DNA of 64,000 nucleotides. Origin: Paraburkholderia rhizosphaerae (GTDB lineage: Bacteria > Pseudomonadota > Gammaproteobacteria > Burkholderiales > Burkholderiaceae). A program made the translations under genes and the position numbers. Positions within the stretch are counted from its first letter, which is position 1; each line of letters begins with the position of its first letter. Shown here piece after piece: positions 58,065 through 64,000 of this stretch. The notes beneath the pieces are model-generated. The model saw only the letters and a list, made by a program, of their open reading frames with translations, ran no database searches and had not been told where the DNA came from. The stretch lies in the NCBI RefSeq assembly GCF_004366595.1, contig NZ_SORE01000011.1, positions 180,804-244,803 of the forward strand. The letters are read 5' to 3'.

Positions 58065-58526
58065 ATGCTCAGACTCTTCATTAGCGTCCTTCTTCTGTCC
58101 GCGCTGGGCGCCTGCGCAAACGTGGATTTCGGCTCGCCGAACATCTACCAGCGCTCAGACGTCCAGCACTCTGGCACGGTACAGCATGCAACTGTCGTAC
58201 GCGTCCGCAACATCACGATCCAGTCGAGCTCCGGCAATTCCGGGCTGACCTCGCTTGTGAGCGCCGGCGTCGGTGCCTTCCTCGGTTCGCGTGTCGTTGG
58301 AAATGGCAACGGTCGCTACATCGCCGCGGCGGTGGGCGGCGCGGGCAGTGCCTTCGTCGCCCAGCAGGTCTCTTCGGCGCTTTCGCGCCACGCAGGTCTC
58401 GAGATCGTTGTGCATACCGATACCGGGCGCACGCTCGTTGTCGCTCAACCCGATGACCAGCCATTCGTCCCGGGGGATCACGTACTGCTGGTCTCGACCA
58501 GCTCAGGCATGCGCGTTACCCACTGA
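58065..58526 (+). CDS. Glycine-zipper outer-membrane lipoprotein (SlyB/Pcp-like)
   Basis: The 153-residue product has lipobox LGAC with Cys17. The body includes a hydrophobic glycine-zipper region (GVGAFLGSRVVGNGNGRYIAAAVGGAGSAFVAQ) as in SlyB-type envelope proteins, and a C-terminal soluble part. Plasmid-borne copies may stabilise the envelope near the conjugation apparatus; inferred from family only. Confidence 0.8.
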   Translation: MLRLFISVLLLSALGACANVDFGSPNIYQRSDVQHSGTVQHATVVRVRNITIQSSSGNSGLTSLVSAGVGAFLGSRVVGNGNGRYIAAAVGGAGSAFVAQQVSSALSRHAGLEIVVHTDTGRTLVVAQPDDQPFVPGDHVLLVSTSSGMRVTH

Positions 58527-58565
58527 TTCATTTTCGTTGCCGGCAATCGCCGGTCCCTTCTGATT

Positions 58566-58600
58566 GCGAGGTGTCCCGTAAGGGCACCTCGCTTTTTCTT
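58566..58600 (+). terminator. Terminator-like hairpin before 58619
   Basis: GCGAGGTG and CACCTCGC arms then CTTTTTCTTTT, followed within 20 nt by the ribosome site and ATG of the next gene. Confidence 0.75.
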
Positions 58601-58618
58601 TTGCGAGGCAAGTACCAG

Positions 58619-59011
58619 ATGCTGAAAATTCCCAAGGTGTTCCATGCCGATCGCCGTAGTGCGGGCGCGACAACGGACGCCAATATTACGGATCATGCGA
58701 CACGCATGCTTCGGCGCGTCGCACGCGATCTTCACCTGCCGGCAGGCGAGCATGAAATCGTGAGCCAGCCGGCACGTCGTGGCTACGGCTGCAAGGTGAC
58801 CCTCCGCACGCGCTCAATGATGCTTGAGGTGGCCGATTCGCCGGCGCGGCAAGCGGTGACCATGTCATTCCGGACGCGTCGCGGCCGCTCCGATCTGTCG
58901 GGCGGTGGCGACAACGTGGTACCGCTTGAGCAGCTAGCGTCGCGCGAGGGATACGAATCGCTCCTTTGCGGTCTGAGACTCGCCGCAGGCCTCGACAGCG
59001 CGGGGAGGTAG
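58619..59011 (+). CDS. Hypothetical protein
   Basis: ATG 58619 (MLKIPKVFHADRR) is preferred because the hairpin and GCGAGG site lie directly upstream; a longer reading from 58571 includes that hairpin. This 130-residue basic protein has TLRTRSMMLEVADSPARQAVTMSFRTRRGR in the middle. No family recognised. Confidence 0.6.
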   Translation: MLKIPKVFHADRRSAGATTDANITDHATRMLRRVARDLHLPAGEHEIVSQPARRGYGCKVTLRTRSMMLEVADSPARQAVTMSFRTRRGRSDLSGGGDNVVPLEQLASREGYESLLCGLRLAAGLDSAGR

Positions 59012-59014
59012 TCG

Positions 59015-59491
59015 ATGCAGATCGTCGATGTATCGGTCGAGTTTGCGTCAGGCGCCACGATCAGTGATCGCGGAACGCTTCTGACGGGTAACTCTTTTGT
59101 TCAGGTATCCGGCCAGCTGGTCAAGGCCTTGCGTCTGATGTCTGATGCAGGTCCGCCGCCCAAGGTGACTGCGCGAATCAACGGTCGGACAATGCTGCTC
59201 GAACCCGGCGGCGATGGGCTCTTCCGCATCGGGAGCGAATCTGTCATCGCTGGCCAGTCGACCAGTTTCTGGTGGAAGCTGGTCACGCTCGTAAATTCGC
59301 CAAGCCGTGAGCAGCGGCAACAGTTCGCTCGGTTCATGCACACACTCTCGGCCGCGTCGTTGATTGGCGCGATCGGGTTGTGGCATTCCACGTCAAACTG
59401 GTCGGCCGTTAACGTGTTGAACGAGGTCGATCTGTGCCTGGCCTTTGTGATAACCTTTTATGCAGGCATGGTATCCATGAATGGAGAATGA
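59015..59491 (+). CDS. Small membrane protein, hypothetical
   Basis: The 158-residue protein has a beta-rich N-terminal part (MQIVDVSVEFASGATISDRG) and two C-terminal hydrophobic spans: LSAASLIGAIGLWHS and VDLCLAFVITFYAGMVS. It starts three bases after the previous stop, so the two genes are co-translated. Function unknown. Confidence 0.6.
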   Translation: MQIVDVSVEFASGATISDRGTLLTGNSFVQVSGQLVKALRLMSDAGPPPKVTARINGRTMLLEPGGDGLFRIGSESVIAGQSTSFWWKLVTLVNSPSREQRQQFARFMHTLSAASLIGAIGLWHSTSNWSAVNVLNEVDLCLAFVITFYAGMVSMNGE

Positions 59492-59493
59492 AT

Positions 59494-59607
59494 ATGGGCT
59501 TCAGTCTTTTCGCGCTTGGCGTAGCTGTGGCTTTGTCGGCGCTTTGCCTTGTCATGCACCGGAATGGCGTCCGGGCTGACCGCGAACGCCGCCGACGCTC
59601 CCTGTAG
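59494..59607 (+). CDS. Tiny single-span membrane protein (37 aa)
   Basis: ATG 59494 follows AATGGAGAATGA, with GGAG acting as the ribosome site. The peptide starts MGFSLFALGVAVALSALCLVM, a membrane helix, then a basic RADRERRRRS tail. The tight spacing to the upstream membrane gene supports it as real. Confidence 0.5.
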   Translation: MGFSLFALGVAVALSALCLVMHRNGVRADRERRRRSL

Positions 59608-59653
59608 TACACAACTTCGTTTTCGCTGGCGTTTGCCAGCGCCAATCTTAGCG

Positions 59654-59681
59654 GGCCGCACCTTCGGGTGTGGCCTTTTTC
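59654..59681 (+). terminator. UUCG-loop terminator before 59697
   Basis: GGCCGCACC-TTCG-GGTGTGGCC then five T, 16 nt before ATG 59697. Confidence 0.8.
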
Positions 59682-59696
59682 GTTTATGGAGTATCC

Positions 59697-60113
59697 ATGC
59701 CTGATGTACTCGATTTACCCATCGCGCGCGGCGCGGCGCCGTTTGACCCAATCGGCAAGACTGTAAGTGAAGTTGTCCGGCAGATCGAAGAAGCGTTACG
59801 ACACACCGAAATCGAACCGGAGTGGGTGGGTATTGCCAACACCATCGGCGACGACGACGAAAGCTTGTACGGCCTGCGTCCGTCCGCTCAGTGGCCCGAA
59901 TGTGAGCGGACCCGCGAACGTCTTGCCATCTCCGTCGCACGCGGGCGGTGCGAAGGCTGGATCGTGCAGGTGGACCATGTCTGCTACCGCGTGGCGGCAC
60001 CCACTGGCGCCGGCTCGTGGCAGAGCACGCCTCTCTTACGCATCAAGTCGTTGTCGCGATCGCAGGCCTGGTCGGTGGCGGCGGTGATATCGCGCATGCT
60101 TGACGTCGACTGA
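59697..60113 (+). CDS. Hypothetical acidic protein
   Basis: The start is ATG 59697 (MPDVLDLPIARG), nine bases downstream of ATGGAGTAT. The 138-residue soluble protein has GKTVSEVVRQIEEALRHTEIEPEWVGIANTIGDDDESLYGLRPS and SLSRSQAWSVAAVISRML. No known family. Confidence 0.6.
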   Translation: MPDVLDLPIARGAAPFDPIGKTVSEVVRQIEEALRHTEIEPEWVGIANTIGDDDESLYGLRPSAQWPECERTRERLAISVARGRCEGWIVQVDHVCYRVAAPTGAGSWQSTPLLRIKSLSRSQAWSVAAVISRMLDVD

Positions 60114-60136
60114 ACAATCTCTTTTCTGAACCCTGA

Positions 60137-60169
60137 CGGGGCCGCGCCCGCAGGGGTGTTGGCCCCGTT
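60137..60169 (+). promoter_or_regulatory. GC leader hairpin before 60192
   Basis: ACGGGGCC and GGCCCCGT form an 8-bp dyad with an inner CGCCCGCAGGGG stretch, directly before TTTCTGGAG and the ATG at 60192. The layout resembles leaders at 39408, 62435 and 62760. Confidence 0.5.
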
Positions 60170-60191
60170 TGCATTTCTGGAGCCAACTACG

Positions 60192-61703
60192 ATGTACACA
60201 CTCATCATTCCCGGCCACAGCTTCGAAGTTGCGACGCTCGCCGGCGTCTTCAACCTGTTTTCCGACGAGCGCGTGCAGGCGACCGACACGTCGTTGATTG
60301 GACTGCATGGCGTCGCACGCGATGTCCGTGTTGTCCGCTACAACGGAAAACTGGGTATCCGTCACGAGGGGAACGCGGCTGATATCGTCGCCGCAATGTT
60401 CGACGAGCTCCGCATGCTCTGGCGCGATCCTGACGGTACGATGCGCGAGCCGTGGGAGATTCTGCCTGCAGACTGGCAACTGCTGTTTTCGTTGTTCGAT
60501 CTGGCGCGGATGCCCGAGCGGTTTTTGTCCAGCGACCAGTTGGATGCCGAAAAGGCCGAAGCGCGGGACGCTGGCCGCTTCTTCGATGTGTCTGCGCTTT
60601 TCGACGCTCTCGCATCCGAACGCTTCGGGTTCGACAGGTACGGTCCGCGCACGCCGACAGGTCATGTGGATAGCCGGCACCAGCTGCACGTCGCCTACGC
60701 GATGCTGCTCAACAGGCCGGTACCGGAGCCGGTTCTTGCCGCGTACCGCGCGATGGAAGCCCCCTTCCGGCATATCGAATGGGCCGTGCCATTGCTTGAC
60801 GTGCCAACCCTCCGAGGGCGATTGTCCGGTCCAAAGCTTCGCGGCCTCGCGTCGGTCATGCGGATGGAAAAGCTGGCGATCACCGAACAGAACGTCGACG
60901 CGCTCGTCACATGCGTCGACCGGCTCCCGGATGATCCAGGCTACGTTGACGTCGACGACGCGCTCTTTGCCGCCGGACTGCTTCCCGCGATGCCTCTTCC
61001 GGACGTGTATGACAGCCCGTCCGCGGTCGGTCAGCCGGTCTCGCCACTCGCGGCGCGGCTGCGACAGCTGAATGCCGACGATCATCGCGAAAAGTCACTG
61101 AAGCAGGCTGACAGCGAACGCGCCGGGAGGCGGATCAGCGCACGCCGTCACGCGCAACAGTGCGCAATGGCGCGCCTCGCGCATGGTCGCGAGTCGTTCG
61201 ACTGGGCGAACCGGGTGGCCGCGTCGATCGAGCGGCGAGATGTGGCGAACCTGCTGAAGGTCTTCGACACGGCGGACGACTGGAACGTGCGCAGCAAACA
61301 GGTGCTATTCGAGTTTCACGGCGTGAAGCTTCGTGGGATGAAGTCGATGTCCCGGCGTCGCGCGATCTTCGATTTCTGCGGCCTGGACGAAGCGGCGCAG
61401 ACGGCGTGGGAGGCCGACGATGCGGCACGCAAGGACGCGATGCGCAAGGCGGAAGACGCGCAGCATGCGAAAGAAATGGCGCAAAGCACGCGGTACCGGC
61501 GCGACGATGGCACCCTGATCGACGGCGCCACACATGTCGAGCAGGCAATAGCGGCCGGGTTTCGCGAGCTACGGGACTGGCGCAAGGGGGCCAGCAGGCA
61601 ATATGCGCTGGTGAATCCCGATCTGAACGAAGCGCGCCGCCTTCGCGCCAAGGACGGCACGCTTGCCTATGCGCGCGCGATGCTCGAGCGGATCGCTGCC
61701 TGA
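60192..61703 (+). CDS. Large hypothetical plasmid protein (503 aa)
   Basis: The start is ATG 60192 behind TCTGGAG. This soluble protein begins MYTLIIPGHSFEVATLAGVF. Its C-terminal half is rich in Arg, Ala and Asp with a charged helical tail (ADDAARKDAMRKAEDAQHAKEMAQ). No catalytic motif or known domain was recognised. A terminator follows, so it is a single-gene unit. Confidence 0.65.
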   Translation: MYTLIIPGHSFEVATLAGVFNLFSDERVQATDTSLIGLHGVARDVRVVRYNGKLGIRHEGNAADIVAAMFDELRMLWRDPDGTMREPWEILPADWQLLFSLFDLARMPERFLSSDQLDAEKAEARDAGRFFDVSALFDALASERFGFDRYGPRTPTGHVDSRHQLHVAYAMLLNRPVPEPVLAAYRAMEAPFRHIEWAVPLLDVPTLRGRLSGPKLRGLASVMRMEKLAITEQNVDALVTCVDRLPDDPGYVDVDDALFAAGLLPAMPLPDVYDSPSAVGQPVSPLAARLRQLNADDHREKSLKQADSERAGRRISARRHAQQCAMARLAHGRESFDWANRVAASIERRDVANLLKVFDTADDWNVRSKQVLFEFHGVKLRGMKSMSRRRAIFDFCGLDEAAQTAWEADDAARKDAMRKAEDAQHAKEMAQSTRYRRDDGTLIDGATHVEQAIAAGFRELRDWRKGASRQYALVNPDLNEARRLRAKDGTLAYARAMLERIAA

Positions 61704-61737
61704 ACTGCTGGGGTCGCTGTTGACGTTGTTGCAAACG

Positions 61738-61764
61738 AAGCCGGTGCGAGAGCACCGGCTTTTC
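61738..61764 (+). terminator. Terminator between convergent genes
   Basis: AAGCCGGTG and CACCGGCTT arms with a six-base loop, then TTTCTTTTT. Confidence 0.85.
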
Positions 61765-61773
61765 TTTTTGGCA

Positions 61774-62259
61774 TCACGTGTTCAGCGGCGCGGTGAAGCC
61801 GTTCGTGGTCCAAGTGGATCTTGTGACGCCTGCGAGCATCGACGTGCTGCACGACAACGCGCCGCAGCGGCATTGATACTGGGAAATCACTTCCGGCGAG
61901 AGCGGTTCGTCGACGCTCAGCCCGTATTCGATGAAGAGTTCTGCGCCGGCGGCGATATCGGTTCGTGCGTGGATGAAGATCCGGCCGTGTTCCTCGATTG
62001 CCTCGCAGTTGGCGTCGCACGCGTGGTTGAGCCAGCGTGCGCTGTTGCCACCGCAGCTGCCGTCGATCACGCGCCCGCTGGACAGTCCGAAGACAAATGT
62101 ATGCCCGACGGCGCCGGCGCGGCGCAAGCGCGCAGCCGCGCGACGCCATGTCGTCACTTCGCCCTTGTATTCCAGTACCCGTTCGCCCGCCCTGATCGGG
62201 CGAAGTGCGAATACACCCTTGCCGTGCACCGGCGACCGCCTCACAACTGTCCGCTTCAT
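61774..62259 (-). CDS. SET-domain protein with post-SET zinc motif
   Basis: The 161-residue protein is a near-minimal SET domain: SPVHGKGVFALRPIRAGERVLEYKGEV, RWLNHACDANCEA (NHxC pseudoknot), ELFIEYGL (catalytic Tyr). A post-SET CRCGALSC at about residues 130-137 follows. SET enzymes methylate lysine with SAM. Bacterial examples are mostly small and of unknown target; this one is carried on a mobile replicon. Direction is opposite to its neighbours. Confidence 0.85.
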   Translation of the reverse strand: MKRTVVRRSPVHGKGVFALRPIRAGERVLEYKGEVTTWRRAAARLRRAGAVGHTFVFGLSSGRVIDGSCGGNSARWLNHACDANCEAIEEHGRIFIHARTDIAAGAELFIEYGLSVDEPLSPEVISQYQCRCGALSCSTSMLAGVTRSTWTTNGFTAPLNT

Positions 62260-62370
62260 CCTGGTCTTCTCTCTCCGTGGCGGCGCGCATTATGCCGCAG
62301 CCCGATGACCAGTGGCAAAAGCCGTACTGAAAACCTTTCCTTTCCAGCCACAACCACGATCGTGCGCGTG

Positions 62371-62408
62371 CAGAATCGCAATATCAAGCGCGTCCACGAC
62401 GCATCGAA
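62371..62408 (+). promoter_or_regulatory. GCGTC-hairpin leader, copy L5 (upstream of 62496)
   Basis: CAGAAT at 62371-62376 is followed 13 nt later by GCGTC-CAC-GACGC-ATCGAA (62390-62408). A second dyad CCCCGC...GCGGGG (62435-62459) and the site GTAAGGAGC precede ATG 62496. Confidence 0.7.
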
Positions 62409-62495
62409 CCGCCGGATTCCGGCACACCATCCAGCCCCGCCGGGAACACCCCTGCGGGGTCGTTACCAGGGGCATTTCCCGTAAGGAGCAGCCCC

Positions 62496-62738
62496 ATGAA
62501 CCAACTCGCAACTGCCACGCAGGTCGTGTCGATCGCGCAGATCGAAGCGGCGATCAATGCGTGGCGCAACCGCACGCCGGTACCGGCTGGCCAGAACGAA
62601 GGCGAAGCCATCGTGCTGTGCGCCGAAGCCCGGTCGCTCGCTGACGTATACGGCGGCATGATTTTCAGTCGCCAGCAACAGATTCCGCTGTCCGCGCTGT
62701 CCTCCGATCAGGTCGCGGCGCTCGCCATCATCGGCTAG
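62496..62738 (+). CDS. DUF3717 family protein
   Basis: The 80-residue protein reads IAQIEAAINAWRNRTPVPAGQNEGEAIVLCAEARSLADVYGGMIF, the pattern of DUF3717 (AINxWR...L..EA..LA..YG.MI), a small helical family found mainly in Burkholderiaceae. Function unknown. It precedes the AAA ATPase and shares its orientation. Confidence 0.75.
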   Translation: MNQLATATQVVSIAQIEAAINAWRNRTPVPAGQNEGEAIVLCAEARSLADVYGGMIFSRQQQIPLSALSSDQVAALAIIG

Positions 62739-62820
62739 TAGCAGTTCCTTTCCACTTTCCCCACCGGGACCACGTCCCCTGGGGCGTCGTTTCGTGGGGC
62801 ATTTCCTTTTCAAGGTACCC

Positions 62821-63846
62821 ATGAAAGTTAATCCCGCGCAGCTTACCGAGCTGCTTACCGCCTTTGTTCCCGCCCGTCACCCGGTGCTCGTCACCGGCAG
62901 CCCGGGCATCGGCAAGAGCGACATCGTCGATCAGGTCGCGAAAGCGACCGGTCACGATCTGCTCATCAGCCATCCGGTTGTTGAAGACCCAACCGACTCG
63001 AAAGGCCTGCCATTTCCGTCATCGGACGGTGCCGGCGCGAAGCACCTGCCGTTTGGCGACCTCGAGCGTGCGGTGAACAGCACACAGCCCCTGATCTGGT
63101 TTCTGGATGACCTGGGTCAGGCATCGCCGGCCGTGCAGGCAGCGAAGATGCAGCTGCTGCTCGCGCGGCGCGTGGGCGACCACGCGTTGCCCGATCACGT
63201 CACGTTCGTCGCGGCGACCAACCGGCGCACCGACAACGCCGGCGTGTCCGGCATTCTCGATCCGGTGATCTCGCGCTTTGCGACGGTCGTCGAGCTCGAA
63301 CCGACGATCGAGGACTGGACGGCCTGGGCGGTGCGCAGCAATGTGCCGCCCGAACTGATCGCGTTCCTGCGCTTCCGGCCGGATCTCCTGTCCGTGAAGA
63401 AGACCTCGCGCGACATCGAGAACGCGCCGAGCCCGCGTACCTGGGGCTTCGTCGCGAGAACCATGCCGGTTGTGCCGAAGTCGCTCGAACTGATCTCGTA
63501 CGCGGGGTCGGTCGGCGAGGGCGCCGCGACGGAGCTGATGGGCTTTCTTGGCATCTACCGTCAGCTGCCGTCCCCGGACGCCATCCTGCTCAGTCCGGAC
63601 ACGGCACCGATCCCGGAGACGCCGGCCGCGCTGTATGCGGTAGCCACGGCGCTCGCGGCGTATGCGACCGATGCCAATTTCGATCGCGTCGTGACGTATA
63701 CCGAGCGGATGATTGCCGCCGGCTGCCGCGAGTTTGCGGCGCTGCTGGTGCGCGATGCCGTGCGACGTACACCTGATATCCAGAATTCGCATGCGTTCAT
63801 CCGGGCGCAGGGCGGCGAGATCGGCAAGATCATCCGCGGCGAATAA
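62821..63846 (+). CDS. MoxR-type AAA+ ATPase
   Basis: The start is ATG 62821 (MKVNPAQLTELL). The 341-residue protein has Walker A VLVTGSPGIGKSDIVDQV at about residues 22-39. It also has Walker B PLIWFLDDLGQA, sensor FVAATNRR, and an arginine-finger region (DPVISRFATVVEL). MoxR ATPases act with VWA-domain partners as metal- or protein-remodelling chaperones. The VWA gene would be expected downstream, where a group II intron starts; it may lie beyond the window. Confidence 0.85.
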   Translation: MKVNPAQLTELLTAFVPARHPVLVTGSPGIGKSDIVDQVAKATGHDLLISHPVVEDPTDSKGLPFPSSDGAGAKHLPFGDLERAVNSTQPLIWFLDDLGQASPAVQAAKMQLLLARRVGDHALPDHVTFVAATNRRTDNAGVSGILDPVISRFATVVELEPTIEDWTAWAVRSNVPPELIAFLRFRPDLLSVKKTSRDIENAPSPRTWGFVARTMPVVPKSLELISYAGSVGEGAATELMGFLGIYRQLPSPDAILLSPDTAPIPETPAALYAVATALAAYATDANFDRVVTYTERMIAAGCREFAALLVRDAVRRTPDIQNSHAFIRAQGGEIGKIIRGE

Positions 63847-63876
63847 CGCCTTCCTTTACAGCAGTACCTCCCCGTG

Positions 63877-63909
63877 AAGCCACGACCCGAAAGGGCGTGG
63901 CTTTTCTTT
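63877..63909 (+). terminator. Terminator after AAA ATPase
   Basis: AAGCCACG-ACCC and GGG-CGTGGCTT arms with a GAAA loop, then TTTCTTT. It is directly followed by the group II intron start. Confidence 0.85.
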
Positions 63910-64000
63910 GTGCGCCCAGCATGGGCGCACTCCTGCGGGTGCAAGTCCCGCCATAAGCTGGTCATAGCGAGTGAAGTGAAGCGCAACTGCATGAGGGCGA
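63910..64000 (+). mobile_element. 5' end of a group II intron (continues past window)
   Basis: The sequence opens GTGCGCCCAGCATGGGCGCA, the 5' consensus GUGYG plus the first domain-I helix of bacterial group II introns. The conserved GGGTGCAAGTCCCGCC, CATAAGCTGG and GCGAGTGAAG elements follow. Insertion immediately after a Rho-independent terminator is the habit of bacterial class C introns. The reverse transcriptase/maturase and 3' end lie outside. Confidence 0.8.

Noticed and set aside
60036..61085. 349-codon minus-strand frame opposite the 503-residue gene
   Set aside because: Antisense shadow; no ribosome site, and it crosses the upstream gene and its leader hairpin.
1..64000. CRISPR arrays, tRNA and rRNA genes
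   Set aside because: No regularly spaced 25-40-bp repeats with unique spacers and no tRNA- or rRNA-like sequence were noticed by eye; a program scan would be decisive.

Overview
The window is most likely part of a large plasmid or megaplasmid of a Burkholderiaceae bacterium (Paraburkholderia, Caballeronia or Burkholderia type). This rests on the high GC content, the two partition loci, an iteron origin with a Rep_3-type initiator, a DUF3717 protein and a PRTRC cassette. No rRNA, tRNA or core metabolic genes were seen. The genus is an inference.

Layout. 1-5.6 kb is accessory DNA: a metallophosphoesterase cut by the window edge, a small JAB-like operon, and a 612-residue tyrosine recombinase preceded by a dif-like 11-6-11 inverted repeat. 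5.7-14.2 kb is the maintenance core: two ParB-HTH-like proteins, parA/parB with four GTTTCTACGTAGAAAC-type sites, a TTG-start Rep gene, an iteron origin (about 10.04-11.0 kb), an IS607-type element with a broken tnpB, and a second ParA with an N-terminal HTH. 14.7-29.8 kb is one tight plus-strand operon that joins VirB8/VirB9/VirB10-type secretion-channel genes to an R64-like thin type IV pilus set (PilL, N, O, P, Q, R, S, T and V-like). 29.9-35.3 kb is minus-strand: a CAP-domain lipoprotein, a FlhC-like regulator, a coiled-coil protein and a NERD protein. 35.7-39.7 kb is plus-strand and carries SSB and a P4-type zinc/Toprim primase. 39.8-41.6 kb carries a PRTRC-D actin-like protein under paired operators. 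42.7-49.8 kb holds a second tyrosine recombinase and several small minus-strand accessory genes (Lar-like, Gp37/Gp68, ASCH, DUF1173). 50.3-57.6 kb holds a frameshifted N6-DNA methylase followed by the PRTRC cassette (ParB, E, C, F, B, A, ThiF). 58-64 kb holds small genes, a SET-domain protein, a MoxR-type AAA ATPase, and the 5' end of a group II intron that runs off the window.

Combined logic. Proteins C, B, A and ThiF of the PRTRC cassette look like a complete ubiquitin-like set: a modifier, an E2-like protein with a GSIC cysteine, a JAMM peptidase and an E1. They travel with a ParB-like protein and, 10 kb away, an actin-like protein.

Two regulatory signatures link the accessory genes. (i) Six plus-strand leaders share a hairpin GCGTC-N3/4-GACGC followed by ATCGAA or ATCGAC, always exactly 13 nt after a -10-like YANNNT hexamer. 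(ii) Seven minus-strand promoters share TTGACW, exactly 15 nt, then a -10-like hexamer. A third signature is an 18-bp palindrome at four sites, two of them inside an identical 57-bp repeat. It flags the transfer operon, the SSB/primase region and the methylase/PRTRC region. These signatures, rather than any single gene, are the strongest candidates for something undescribed.
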